A stretch of DNA of 64,000 nucleotides from Rhizobium sp. Q54 (lineage in GTDB: Bacteria > Pseudomonadota > Alphaproteobacteria > Reyranellales > Reyranellaceae). The DNA lies in the NCBI GenBank assembly GCA_945903635.1, contig CAMDOT010000003.1:1-64000 (forward strand), in the 5' to 3' direction. Shown here one piece after another: positions 8,420 to 18,807 of this stretch. The notes beneath the pieces are model-generated. The model was not told where the DNA came from and did not search any database. It saw only the letters and a program-made list of their open reading frames with translations. Each line of letters opens with the position of its first letter. Within the stretch, counting starts at the first letter, position 1. Both the position numbers and the translations under genes were made by a program.

Positions 8420-10063
8420 CTAGTGGTGTGCCGTCGGAGAGATGTGCGGCAGTTCCTCGAAGGTGTGGAACGGCGGCGGTGAATCCACCGTCCATTCCAG
8501 CGTCGTGGCGCCCTCGCCCCAGTAGTTGGGGCCGACCTTGCGGCCGTACATCATTCCACCGAACACCACGAAGACCAGCCAGAAGATGGTCGCGCCGAAC
8601 GAGAGGAATGCGCCCATCGACGAGACGTAGTTCCAGTGCGACATCGCGTCGGGATAGTCGACATAGTGGCGCGGCATGCCGGCGAGGCCGGAGAAATGCA
8701 TCGGGAAGAACGTCAGGTTCACGCCGATGAAGGTGACCCAGAAATGGATCTGCGCCGCCCACTCCGGGTACTGCCGGCCCGTCATCTTGCCGAACCAGTA
8801 GTAAAAGCCCGCGAACATGCCGAACACCGCGCCGAGCGACAGCACATAGTGGAAGTGCGCGATCACGTAGTAGGTGTTGTGCAGCGCATAATCGACGCCG
8901 GCATTGGCCAGCACGACACCGGTGACGCCACCGACCGTGAACAGGAAGATGAAGCCGATCGCCCACAGCATCGGGACTTCGAGCCTGATCGAACCGCCCC
9001 ACATGGTGGCGATCCAGCTGAAGATCTTCACGCCCGTCGGCACTGCGATCACCATCGTGGCCGCCACGAAGTAGGCGCGCGTGTCGACGCTCATGCCGAC
9101 CGTGTACATGTGGTGCGCCCACACGACGAAGCCGACGACGCCGATCGCCACCATCGCATACGCCATGCCGAGGTAGCCGAAGATCGGCTTGCGGGCGAAG
9201 GTCGAGATGATGTGGCTGACGATGCCGAAGGCCGGCAGGATCATGATGTACACCTCGGGATGGCCGAAGAACCAGAAGAGGTGCAGGAACAGGGTCGGGT
9301 CGCCGCCGCCTTCGGGCTTGAAGAACGAGGTGCCGAAGTTGCGGTCGGTCAGCAGCATGGTGATGGCGCCGGCCAGCACTGGCAGGGCGAGCAGCAGCAG
9401 GAATGCCGTCACCAGGATCGACCAGGCGAACAGCGGCATGCGGTGCAGCGTCATGCCCGGCGCGCGCATGTTCAGGATCGTGGTGATGAAGTTGATGGCG
9501 CCCAGGATCGAGGACGCGCCCGCGATATGCAGCGAGAAGATGGCGAGATCCATGCCCGCCCCCTGCTGTGTGGAGAGTGGCACGTAGATCGTCCAACCGG
9601 TGCCGACACCGCCGCCGATCAGGGCCGAGAGCAGCAGCAGGATGAAGGCCGGCGGCAGCAGCCAGAAGCTGATGTTGTTCATGCGCGGGAACGCCATGTC
9701 GGGCGCCCCGATCATCAGCGGCACGAACCAGTTGCCGAAACCGCCGATCAGGCCGGGCATCACGACGAAGAACACCATGATCAGGCCGTGGGCCGTGACG
9801 ATCGTGTTCCAGAAATGACCGTCCGGCGTGCCGTCGGGGCCGTTGAAGAACTGCACGCCCGGCTGCAGCAGCTCAAGCCGCATATAGACCGAGAACGACG
9901 CGCCGATCAGGGCGGCGAGGATCGAAAACACCAGGTACATCGTGCCGATGTCCTTGTGATTCGTGCTGTAGACGTAGCGCCGCCAACCGGTCGGGGTGTG
10001 GTGGTCGTCGTGCCCATGCTGGTGAGCGTCGTGATCGTGAGAGGCGCCGTGCGCGGTGGCCAT
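8420..10063 (-). CDS. ctaD: Cytochrome c oxidase subunit I (aa3 type)
   Basis: Encodes 547 residues. Catalytic subunit holding heme a, heme a3 and CuB. Heme a ligands are H92 and H405; CuB and a3 ligands are H268 in HPEVY (268-272, with the cross-linked Tyr), H317 and H318, and H403. About twelve membrane helices are present. The first 22 residues contain eight histidines, a His-rich cytoplasmic tail seen in some alphaproteobacterial CtaD proteins. It lies 24 nt downstream of ctaC. Confidence 0.98.
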   Translation of the reverse strand: MATAHGASHDHDAHQHGHDDHHTPTGWRRYVYSTNHKDIGTMYLVFSILAALIGASFSVYMRLELLQPGVQFFNGPDGTPDGHFWNTIVTAHGLIMVFFVVMPGLIGGFGNWFVPLMIGAPDMAFPRMNNISFWLLPPAFILLLLSALIGGGVGTGWTIYVPLSTQQGAGMDLAIFSLHIAGASSILGAINFITTILNMRAPGMTLHRMPLFAWSILVTAFLLLLALPVLAGAITMLLTDRNFGTSFFKPEGGGDPTLFLHLFWFFGHPEVYIMILPAFGIVSHIISTFARKPIFGYLGMAYAMVAIGVVGFVVWAHHMYTVGMSVDTRAYFVAATMVIAVPTGVKIFSWIATMWGGSIRLEVPMLWAIGFIFLFTVGGVTGVVLANAGVDYALHNTYYVIAHFHYVLSLGAVFGMFAGFYYWFGKMTGRQYPEWAAQIHFWVTFIGVNLTFFPMHFSGLAGMPRHYVDYPDAMSHWNYVSSMGAFLSFGATIFWLVFVVFGGMMYGRKVGPNYWGEGATTLEWTVDSPPPFHTFEELPHISPTAHH

Positions 10064-10087
10064 TATCTAGTCTCCTGCGGAGAGCGC

Positions 10088-10951
10088 TTAGCGGTTGGCG
10101 GGAGGGGTGGCGGAAGCGACATCGGTCGCGGGCAGCAGCCCCGCCGACTTCTTCTTCTGCTCAACCCACTTGTCGAAGTCGGGCTTGGAAACGGCGCGGA
10201 CTGCAATCGGCATGTACGAGTGGTTGTTGCCGCAGATCTGCGAGCACTGGCCGAAGTAGTAACCTTCCTTGGTGACGTTGATCCAACCCTCGTTGAGACG
10301 GCCGGGGATCACGGTCTTCTTGATGCCGAAGCCGGGAACGGTCCAGCCGTGCATGCTGTCGGCCGCCGTGCCGATGATCCGGATCACGGTGCCGACCGGA
10401 ACCACCATCTCATCGTCCACCGCCATCATGCGGGGCTGGTTCGGCTTCAGCTTGACGCGATCGGCCTCGCTCAGGATGCGGCTTTCGACGACGATGCCGC
10501 CCTGGTCGGGATAGGCATAGGACCAGTACCACTGGTGGCCGGTCACCTTGATCGTCATGGCCGCGTCGACGGCCTTGTCGCCGTAGTAGAGCAGGCGAAA
10601 CGACGGGATGGCGATCACGACGAGAATGAGGATCGGGACGATCGTCCAGGCGATCTCCAGGAACGTGTTGTGCGTGGTGGTGGTCGGTGTCGGGTTGCGC
10701 GAGGCGTGGAAACGCCACATCGCATAAAGCAGAAGAAACGCCACGAATACGGAGATCACCGTGATGATCACCAGCAGGATGTCGTGCAGCTGCTCGACCT
10801 TGACCATCAACGGCGTATAGGGCGCCGGAAAGTCCATCTGCCATTCGTGCGGCACGCCGATGACCGGCTGTGCGCTGGCACTGCCCGCGACGCCAAATCC
10901 GGCGATCGCCGACAGAACTCCAAGAATGCCCAACACGCGCTTACCGATCAT
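10088..10951 (-). CDS. ctaC: Cytochrome c oxidase subunit II
   Basis: Encodes 287 residues. A signal peptide (cleavage near ASAQ, residue 28) and two membrane helices (about 57-78 and 100-120) precede a periplasmic cupredoxin domain. The CuA centre is H201, C236, C240, H244 and M247 in GQCSQICGNNHSYM. Position 238, usually Glu, is Gln here. It is the first gene of the cta operon; it receives electrons from cytochrome c. Promoters must lie in the 323-nt gap upstream. Confidence 0.97.
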   Translation of the reverse strand: MIGKRVLGILGVLSAIAGFGVAGSASAQPVIGVPHEWQMDFPAPYTPLMVKVEQLHDILLVIITVISVFVAFLLLYAMWRFHASRNPTPTTTTHNTFLEIAWTIVPILILVVIAIPSFRLLYYGDKAVDAAMTIKVTGHQWYWSYAYPDQGGIVVESRILSEADRVKLKPNQPRMMAVDDEMVVPVGTVIRIIGTAADSMHGWTVPGFGIKKTVIPGRLNEGWINVTKEGYYFGQCSQICGNNHSYMPIAVRAVSKPDFDKWVEQKKKSAGLLPATDVASATPPANR

Positions 10952-11274
10952 GCATCCGTCCCCTCAGCGGCCCCGAATCTCGCAAGATTCCGTACCGCAA
11001 AATCCCCCGCATTTCACAGCGGTTAGTACCAGATATAGCTCTGGCAGGTAACGGGTTTTCACCCCTACTCGGTATGTGGCGGCCGGTCGCAGTTGGCCGT
11101 CCGGAGCGGTGGATATCGCCTCGCGATGCGGGCACTTGTGTACAACCGCCTGCCGCCCGAGGACGGGATTTTCGCATGGCCAATGGCCTCCCTGCCCCTC
11201 TTGTGTTTCGGGCAACGGACAGTAATGTCGCGCGCCCGCCATATCCAGGGCGCGCTCAACTCGAGGATTTCGTC
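10952..11274. other. Intergenic region between divergent ctaC and cyclophilin genes
   Basis: This 323-nt gap must contain the ctaC promoter (minus) and the cyclophilin promoter (plus). I saw no convincing paired -35/-10 boxes, no stable hairpin and no RNA gene. Short reading frames here show no protein-like character. Confidence 0.5.
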
Positions 11275-11820
11275 ATGCGTTTCGCGCTGACCTCGATTTT
11301 TACCGCTGTCTTTCTCATGTTCGCAGGAGCGAGCTTCGCCATGGACAAGGAAAACACCCTCTACATCGACCTCAAGGACGGCCGCGTCGTCATCGAGATG
11401 CGCCCCGACCTCGCGCCCAAGCATGTCGCGCAGATCAAGAAGCTGGCGCGCGAAGGCAAGTATGACGGCGTCGTCTTCCACCGCGTCATCGAGGGCTTCA
11501 TGGCCCAGACCGGCGACCCCCAGGGCACCGGCAGCGGCGGCATGGGCGAGCTGCTGCCCGCCGAGTTCTCCAAGGAGCCGCATGTCCGTGGCGCCGTCTC
11601 GATGGCCCGCACCAGCGACCCCAACAGCGCGCGCAGCCAGTTCTTCATCGTGTTCAAGGAGTCCAACTTCCTCGACGGCCAGTACACCGTGTGGGGCAAG
11701 GTCACCTCGGGCATGGAATTCGTCGACAAGATCAAGCGCGGCGCCGGTGGGTCGGGTGCCGTGGCCGCTCCCGCCGACAAGATGATCAAGGTCCAGGTCG
11801 CCGCTGACGCGAAGAGCTGA
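11275..11820 (+). CDS. Exported peptidylprolyl isomerase (cyclophilin type)
   Basis: Encodes 181 residues. A signal peptide (about 1-22, ending ASFA) precedes a compact cyclophilin domain. Active-site blocks are FHRVI (68-72), GFMAQTGDP and the later SQFFIV. It should catalyse cis-trans isomerisation of prolyl bonds in the periplasm and help fold exported proteins. The start is the ATG that begins the signal peptide. It stands alone, divergent from ctaC, followed by a 343-nt gap. Confidence 0.93.
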   Translation: MRFALTSIFTAVFLMFAGASFAMDKENTLYIDLKDGRVVIEMRPDLAPKHVAQIKKLAREGKYDGVVFHRVIEGFMAQTGDPQGTGSGGMGELLPAEFSKEPHVRGAVSMARTSDPNSARSQFFIVFKESNFLDGQYTVWGKVTSGMEFVDKIKRGAGGSGAVAAPADKMIKVQVAADAKS

Positions 11821-12009
11821 CGATAGTGGACCATTTCGTAGCACACCTCGTTGTGCCACGGAGTGTCCCGCTGCCTGTGCCAAAATCCGGGGCCAAGCCC
11901 TTGATTTGGCTACCTGATCACCCCCTGACGAACTGCGCCACCAGCGCCCGCTTGTTGTCGGGATGGGAGTCCCGCTGCCAGCTGCCGAAACGACTCGAAA
12001 TGGACCACG

Positions 12010-12043
12010 AAAAACGCCCGGCGGATCTCTCCACCGGGCGTTT
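12010..12043 (-). terminator. Intrinsic terminator for the NTF2-like/MDR pair
   Basis: A perfect 10-bp stem (AAACGCCCGG at 12012-12021 and its complement at 12034-12043) with a 12-nt loop. Read in the minus direction it ends in CGTTTTTCG, so it best serves the minus-strand genes ending at 12164; on the plus strand the tail is only TTTGCG. It lies in the 343-nt gap 11821-12163, where nothing else was recognised. Confidence 0.7.
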
Positions 12044-12163
12044 GCGTGAGGGCCGCATTGCCCCACTGTAGGGAAAATCCTACCCTATTTCGGTTGAACC
12101 TGCAAATCTGTCTTCGCGACTCTGGACTGCTCGCAGCGCATGGCTGTGGCCAGACGCTCCCGA

Positions 12164-12544
12164 TCAGCCTTCGCGAGTCACGGTGTGGTAGGCCTTCGAG
12201 ATGACCTGCCAGCGGCCATCGACCTTCAGCAGCGTCAGATAGTCCGTGAAGTAGCGCGGCGGGATCTGGCACTCGACCTTGGCGAAAGCCGTGGCCGGGC
12301 CGGAAAAGTCGATCGACACGATGCGATCGGCGCGCGGGCTGCCCTTGGACTTCGCCGACTCGCGGCTTTCGACCATCTTGAACCAGTCGGCGCGCGGCAT
12401 GTCGACAGCCTTGCCGGCGCCGTCGGCAGCATAGAGATGCGAGGACGGATGGAACGCCTCGCCCAGCTTCTTGGTGTCGCCCTCGTGGAGGCCGTCGAAA
12501 TAGACCTGCAGTACCTTCTCGATCGCCGCGACGTCGGAACTCAT
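12164..12544 (-). CDS. NTF2/SnoaL-like protein (lumazine-binding-like)
   Basis: Encodes 126 residues. A single cystatin-like alpha+beta domain with the pattern IEKVLQVYFDGLHEGD ... HPSSHLYAADG ... VECQIPPRYFTDYLTLLKVDGRWQVISKAYH, as in the small NTF2 superfamily often called putative lumazine-binding. The start at 12544 has GAGGGGGAAG upstream. It follows the MDR reductase gene after 45 nt on the same strand, so the two are probably cotranscribed. Ligand or reaction unknown. Confidence 0.85.
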   Translation of the reverse strand: MSSDVAAIEKVLQVYFDGLHEGDTKKLGEAFHPSSHLYAADGAGKAVDMPRADWFKMVESRESAKSKGSPRADRIVSIDFSGPATAFAKVECQIPPRYFTDYLTLLKVDGRWQVISKAYHTVTREG

Positions 12545-12589
12545 CACTTCTTCCCCCTCAGTTTCAAATCGCCCACTCAGATCGCCCAC

Positions 12590-13579
12590 TTAAATCGCAG
12601 AGTTGGGGCTCACCAGGATCTTGCCATTGCGTCCGCCCTTGTCGGCGTGCGCCAGCGCCTCCTTGATCTTGTCGATCGGGTAAACGGTGTCCACCGGTGC
12701 GCTGAGCTTGCCGGCCATGACCTGGCTCGCGAGATCGGCGTAGATCGCGCGGATCTGTTCCGGGCTGCGCTTGGCCAGGAACCGGCCCAGCATGAAGCCG
12801 GTGACCCTGACGCCGCGATAGATGAAGTTGGAGCGTCCGATCCTGGGGTCCTCACCGCTCATCGAACCGTAATGCACGACGGTCCCGTCGGTGCCGACGC
12901 AATCGACGATGCGGCCGGTCGCAGCGCCGCCGATCGCCTCGACGCCCAGCTGGATATTGGCGTTGCCAGTGGCCTTGGCGACCCGAGCCGCGAGATCCTC
13001 GCCATCGGCGATCACGAGATCGGCGCCCAGCGCCTTCAACTCGCCCTCGAGGTCGGTGCGGCGCACGACATTGACGGTGCGCAGGCCGCGTTGCCTAGCC
13101 AACACGATCAGTAGCCGGCCGACAGCAGAGTTGGCTACGTTCTGGACCACCCAATCGCCGGTCTTGAGCTCGACGAAATCCGACAACATGAGCTGCGCCG
13201 TCGGCGGATTGATCCGCACCATCGCGGCCTGTTGCAGATCGATGCCGGCGGGGAGCGGGATGGCATCGTCGCCCTTCACCCGCCGGCGCTGCGTCCAGTT
13301 CTCGCGCTGCAGGTTGATGACCAGGTCGCCCTTTTTGACATGCGTCACCGCCGAGCCGACGGCCGTCACGCGGCCGACACACTCCGCGCCCGGCGTCGCC
13401 GGCAGCGGCGGCTTCAGCCGGTAGCTTCCCTTGCAGAACCACATGTCGGCGGGATTGATGGGAAAGGCCAGCACGTCGAAGACGACTTCGTCGGGGGCCG
13501 GGTTGCCGACATCCGGCACCTCGGCACAGCGTGCGACGTCCCAGGGCGTTCCGTAGCTGTCGATCAGCACCTGCTTCAC
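12590..13579 (-). CDS. MDR family NAD(P)H-dependent oxidoreductase (2-enoyl thioester reductase-like)
   Basis: Encodes 329 residues. A medium-chain reductase with a GroES-like N-terminus (INPADMWFCKGSY) and a Rossmann domain. The block NVANSAVGRLL is typical of the mitochondrial-type enoyl thioester reductase (MECR) branch, which lacks zinc. A GTG start at 13577-13579 with GGAGGAACA just upstream is clear. The substrate is unknown; a quinone or enoyl reductase role is likely. It is divergent from the ATP-grasp gene. Confidence 0.85.
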   Translation of the reverse strand: MKQVLIDSYGTPWDVARCAEVPDVGNPAPDEVVFDVLAFPINPADMWFCKGSYRLKPPLPATPGAECVGRVTAVGSAVTHVKKGDLVINLQRENWTQRRRVKGDDAIPLPAGIDLQQAAMVRINPPTAQLMLSDFVELKTGDWVVQNVANSAVGRLLIVLARQRGLRTVNVVRRTDLEGELKALGADLVIADGEDLAARVAKATGNANIQLGVEAIGGAATGRIVDCVGTDGTVVHYGSMSGEDPRIGRSNFIYRGVRVTGFMLGRFLAKRSPEQIRAIYADLASQVMAGKLSAPVDTVYPIDKIKEALAHADKGGRNGKILVSPNSAI

Positions 13580-13680
13580 GCTGTTCCTCCGCGAGCCGCT
13601 TTGTTGGCCCCTACTTGTTGGCCCCCTATGTTGGCCCAGTGATTGCTTATAAGATGATTCTATAAGGGGTGAAATGCCGG

Positions 13681-15174
13681 ATGGCCGCAAAGGCATTTGA
13701 CGAAATGAATTCCGGGGCATCGGGCCCGGGAGGGACTGATTCGATCCGTGCGCCCTATCGCGGCGTCGCCAACTGGCTCGCGCGCACATCGCCCGAGCGC
13801 GTGGCGGCGACACGTCACGAGGTCGACCTGTTCTATCGCCGCCACGGCATCACCTTCGGTGCCTATGGCGCCGTCGACGGCCATGAGGCGACGATCCCCT
13901 TCGACATCATCCCGCGGGTCATGGCCTGGGACGAGTGGGAATACCTGCACAAGGGTCTGGTGCAGCGCGTGCAGGCACTCAACGCCTTCCTCGCCGATGC
14001 CTATGGCGCGCGGGAGATCTGCCGCGCCGGCGTGGTGCCAGAGAGCCAGATCCTGATGAATGGCGAGTTCGTGGCGATGGCGCAGGGCCTCACCCTGCCG
14101 GGCGGCGTGCATGCCCACATCGCCGGCATCGATCTCGTGCGCGTGGGCGAAAAGGACTTCTACGTTCTAGAAGACAATGTCCGCACGCCCTCCGGCGTCT
14201 CCTACGTGCTGGAGAATCGCGAGGTCATGATGCGGCTGGCGCCCGAGCTGTTCTCGGCCATGCGGGTGCTGCCGGTCGCCAACTATTCCGACGAACTCCT
14301 GGCGACGCTGCGATCGGTGTCGTTCAGCGACGATGCCGAACCCAATGTCGTGCTGCTGACACCGGGCCATTTCAACAGCGCCTATTTCGAGCATGCGTTC
14401 CTGGCCGACGAAATGGGAATCGAGCTGTGCGAGGGCGCCGACCTGTTCGTCGACGAGGGCCGCGTCTACATGCGCACCCCGCGCGGGCCCCAGAGGGTCG
14501 ACGTCATCTACCGTCGCGTCGACGATGCCTTTCTCGATCCGCTGGCGATGCGGCCTGACTCCTTTCTCGGCGTCGCGGGACTTTTGGGCGCGCTGCGCGC
14601 CGGCCGCGTCAACATCGTGAACGCGCTCGGCAACGGCGTGGCCGACGACAAGTCGACCTACACCTACGTTCCCGAGATGATCCGCTTCTATCTCGGCGAG
14701 GAGCCGATCCTGTCGAACGTGCCGACCTGGCGCTGCGACCGACCGGACGATTACAAGTACGTGCTCGAGCACCTGCCCGAGCTGGTCGTCAAGGAAGTGC
14801 ACGGCTCCGGCGGCAAGGGCATGCTGGTCGGGCCGACCTCGAGCAAGGCCGAGATCGAATCCTTTGCCGATCTGGTCAAGGCGCGGCCCGACAACTACAT
14901 CGCCCAGCCCACGCTTGCGCTGTCCACCTGCCCGACCTTCGTCGGCCAGGGCGTGGCGCCGCGCCACGTCGATCTCCGCCCCTTCGTGCTGTCGGGCCGC
15001 AAGGTGACCATCATTCCCGGCGGCCTCACGCGCGTGGCGCTGAAGGAAGGATCGCTGGTCGTCAATTCGAGCCAGGGCGGCGGCACCAAGGACACCTGGG
15101 TGCTCGCGCCTGACCCTTCCAACCCTCCCCATTCAAATGGGGAGGTGCCCGCACCGCGGGCGGAGGGGTCATGA
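13681..15174 (+). CDS. Circularly permuted type 2 ATP-grasp protein
   Basis: Encodes 497 residues. Matches the family often annotated from N-terminal text such as RAPYRGVANWLA, with the conserved block GSGGKGMLVGP and VDLRPFVLSGRKV. Members are predicted amide-bond ligases acting with the alpha-E and transglutaminase-like proteins encoded next. The start at 13681 is preferred (GTG at 13669 is possible). The last ~18 residues (from about PDPSNPPHSNG) are encoded by a palindromic repeat at 15124-15244, so the natural C-terminus is probably shorter and has been extended by that element. Confidence 0.88.
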   Translation: MAAKAFDEMNSGASGPGGTDSIRAPYRGVANWLARTSPERVAATRHEVDLFYRRHGITFGAYGAVDGHEATIPFDIIPRVMAWDEWEYLHKGLVQRVQALNAFLADAYGAREICRAGVVPESQILMNGEFVAMAQGLTLPGGVHAHIAGIDLVRVGEKDFYVLEDNVRTPSGVSYVLENREVMMRLAPELFSAMRVLPVANYSDELLATLRSVSFSDDAEPNVVLLTPGHFNSAYFEHAFLADEMGIELCEGADLFVDEGRVYMRTPRGPQRVDVIYRRVDDAFLDPLAMRPDSFLGVAGLLGALRAGRVNIVNALGNGVADDKSTYTYVPEMIRFYLGEEPILSNVPTWRCDRPDDYKYVLEHLPELVVKEVHGSGGKGMLVGPTSSKAEIESFADLVKARPDNYIAQPTLALSTCPTFVGQGVAPRHVDLRPFVLSGRKVTIIPGGLTRVALKEGSLVVNSSQGGGTKDTWVLAPDPSNPPHSNGEVPAPRAEGS

Positions 15175-15244
15175 GTCTCCGTAGTGCCGCACGGTCTCTG
15201 ACCCCTCCGGCCCTTCGGGCCACCTCCCCATTTGAATGGGGAGG
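15124..15244. repeat. Nested palindromic repeat element spanning a gene end and the next ribosome binding site
   Basis: Two 24-nt arms at 15124-15147 and 15221-15244 are exact reverse complements, and each arm is itself nearly palindromic (CCTCCCCATT / AATGGGGAGG). Inside them is a second inverted pair, CGGAGGGGTCA (15161-15171) and TGACCCCTCCG (15199-15209). It looks like a mobile REP/MITE-type element. It encodes the tail of the ATP-grasp protein, and its right end gives the GGGGAGGAAGG that serves the alpha-E gene. Confidence 0.85.
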
Positions 15245-15256
15245 AAGGCTCTTCAC

Positions 15257-16189
15257 ATGCTGAGCAGCACCGCCAAGAACCTCTACTGGATGGGCCGCTA
15301 CCTGCAGCGGGCCAAGTCGACGGCGCGGCTCATCGAGGCGACACAGCGCATGGCACTGCAGTCGCGCGGTGAGGAGGCCGCCGGGGTCGCGGCGATCTTC
15401 GGCATGGAGGACGAATTCCGCCAGACCCAGGAACAGGGCGGCCGCCTGGCCAGCCTCATCGACTTCCTGGTGCTGGACGAACGCAACCCCTCCTCGATCG
15501 TGAGTTCGATCGCCGCCGCCCGCAGCAACGCCCGCGAGGAGCGCAACAACATCACCGTCGACGTCTGGGAGAGCCTGAACGCGCTGTGGCTCGACCTCAG
15601 CTCGCGCCTGCGCGGCGACCGCGCCACGCTCGACCGCGGCGCGCTGATCGAATCGGTGAAGAAGCAGGCGGTGATGATCTTTGGCGCCGCGCAAGTGACG
15701 CTTCTGCGCGACGAGGCCTATCACTTCCTGCAGCTCGGCGCCTTCCTCGAACGGGCCGACAATACCGCCCGCATCGTCGACGTGAAGTTTCACCTGTTGC
15801 GGCCCGACGGCGATCCGCACGCCGACAAACCGGACTATTTCGCCTGGTCGGAAGTGCTCGCCTGCATCGGCGCGGTCCGCACCTATCGCCGTATCTATCG
15901 CAGCGCGCTCGATCCGGTGAAGGTCGCCGAGCTGATGATGCTGCGCCGCGACGTGCCACGCTCGGTGCACCATTGCCTGTGGATGGTCGACCTCAACATG
16001 CGCGAGCTCGCCGATACCTACGGCGCGCGCGGCGAGGCCGACCGGCTGGCCGGCGAGCTGCACACGCGGCTACGATATGCGCGTGTCGACAAGATCTTCG
16101 AGATCGGCCTGGCCAAATTCCTGGGCGGGGTGCGCGACGACATCGCGACCCTGTCCGACGAAATCGGCCGCCAGTTCCTGCTGGATTGA
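15257..16189 (+). CDS. Alpha-E domain protein
   Basis: Encodes 310 residues. All-helical protein starting MLSSTAKNLYWMGRYLQRAK, the hallmark of the alpha-E family; further blocks are LERADNTARIVDVKFH and VPRSVHHCLW. Function unknown, but it is conserved beside type 2 ATP-grasp and transglutaminase-like genes and is thought to work with them in peptide or amide synthesis. The start at 15257 has GAGGAAGG upstream; an earlier in-frame ATG at 15236 lies inside the repeat and is unlikely. It ends 6 nt before the next gene. Confidence 0.92.
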   Translation: MLSSTAKNLYWMGRYLQRAKSTARLIEATQRMALQSRGEEAAGVAAIFGMEDEFRQTQEQGGRLASLIDFLVLDERNPSSIVSSIAAARSNAREERNNITVDVWESLNALWLDLSSRLRGDRATLDRGALIESVKKQAVMIFGAAQVTLLRDEAYHFLQLGAFLERADNTARIVDVKFHLLRPDGDPHADKPDYFAWSEVLACIGAVRTYRRIYRSALDPVKVAELMMLRRDVPRSVHHCLWMVDLNMRELADTYGARGEADRLAGELHTRLRYARVDKIFEIGLAKFLGGVRDDIATLSDEIGRQFLLD

Positions 16190-16195
16190 ACAACC

Positions 16196-17014
16196 ATGCG
16201 GTTCACCGTCGAGCACACGACCCGCTTCCAGTTCGACCAGCCGTCGGGCCATTCGATCCATGACGTGCGGCTCACGCCCAAGCCGGCGGCCGGCCAGCGC
16301 GTCGTCTCGTGGCACATCGACGGCCCGGGCAAGCGCTCCGAATGGGTCGACGGCCACGGCAACCAGGTGACGACCTTCTCGGCGGCATACCGGCACGACA
16401 GCGTCGAAATCACGGTGCGCGGCATCTACGAATACAGCGGCGCCGACCAGTGGCTGCGTTATGTCGAGACGCCGACGCTGCCGGCCCCGTTCTGGCTGCG
16501 CAATTCGGGCCTCGCCCGCCACGATGCCAGCTTCGATCCGGTAATCGAGGGCCTGGCGGAGCGAGCCGCCGACCCCAGTCATCGCGTCGCCGTCCTGCAC
16601 GAGGTGATGGAACGCATCTCAAAGCGCATCGCCTACAAGACTGGCGTCTCCACCGTCGACACCACCGCCGCCGAAGCGCTGGCCCGTGGCGCAGGCGTGG
16701 CTCAGGACGATGCGCATGCCTTCATCGCCTGTTGCCGAAGGCTCGGCGTGCCGGCGCGCTATGTCAGCGGCTATCTGCGCAACGACGATCCCGAACTGCA
16801 TGTCGGCCGCACCAGCCACTCCTGGGCCGAGGCCTGGGTGCCCGGCCTCGAATGGGTCGGCTTCGATCCGGCCAACAGCATCAGCCCGCACGGCGACAGC
16901 CTCAGGGTGGCGGTCGGCCTCGATTATCACGACGCCGCTCCGGTCAGCGGCCGGCGTGTCGGCTTCGGCGGCGCCAAGATGACGGTGGATGCGTCGGTTC
17001 GCGTCGTCGATTGA
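16196..17014 (+). CDS. Transglutaminase-like protein lacking the expected catalytic cysteine
   Basis: Encodes 272 residues. An N-terminal beta domain (about 1-100) is followed by a transglutaminase-like core. The His and Asp of the triad are present (H208 in SHSWAEAW, D224 in FDPANS), but where relatives have GVCQD the sequence here is GVAQD, with alanine at 169. Two cysteines follow at 179-180 and might not substitute. It could be an inactive partner or binding protein for the ATP-grasp/alpha-E system. It is the third gene of that cluster. Confidence 0.88.
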   Translation: MRFTVEHTTRFQFDQPSGHSIHDVRLTPKPAAGQRVVSWHIDGPGKRSEWVDGHGNQVTTFSAAYRHDSVEITVRGIYEYSGADQWLRYVETPTLPAPFWLRNSGLARHDASFDPVIEGLAERAADPSHRVAVLHEVMERISKRIAYKTGVSTVDTTAAEALARGAGVAQDDAHAFIACCRRLGVPARYVSGYLRNDDPELHVGRTSHSWAEAWVPGLEWVGFDPANSISPHGDSLRVAVGLDYHDAAPVSGRRVGFGGAKMTVDASVRVVD

Positions 17015-17021
17015 CGGCGAG

Positions 17022-18446
<1,425 letters not shown>

Positions 18447-18454
18447 AGCCACCG

Positions 18455-18580
18455 TGTCGTCCTGAGTCGCGCGGAGTAACCTCCGCGCTTAAGCGAAGGA
18501 CCTCACGCCAGCTACAAACTCGGTCTCGACGGCCGGTGTCTGAGCGTCCTGTGAGGTCCTTCGCTTCGCTCAGGACGACA
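18455..18580. repeat. Palindromic intergenic repeat with an inserted hairpin
   Basis: The right arm (18551-18580, starting GTGAGGTCCTTCGC) is complementary to the left arm, which is split into TGTCGTCCTGAG (18455-18466) and AAGCGAAGGACCTCAC (18491-18506). The 24 nt between them form their own hairpin (GCGCGGAG...CTCCGCGC). It occupies part of the 361-nt gap 18447-18807; the rest holds a GC-rich inverted repeat near 18592-18627 and presumably the promoter of the next gene. Confidence 0.75.
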
Positions 18581-18807
18581 AAAGATTTCTTCCCCCGCCG
18601 GCAGATTGACTCCCCCCGGCGGGGGTGAAACGATTTCCATCGACACAGGGCTTCGCTCCGATCGCGGCGTCGCGGGTTAACCTCCGCGTTCGTCTGACGG
18701 CCGAGAGTCAGTGAGAGCGACCGTTCGCGGACGCTGGGGCTGCCCGTCCTTCCGGAGACGCCATCCGGAGCTTCTACGCGCATTTTCGCGAGAGGGAGGA
18801 CGTTGTC

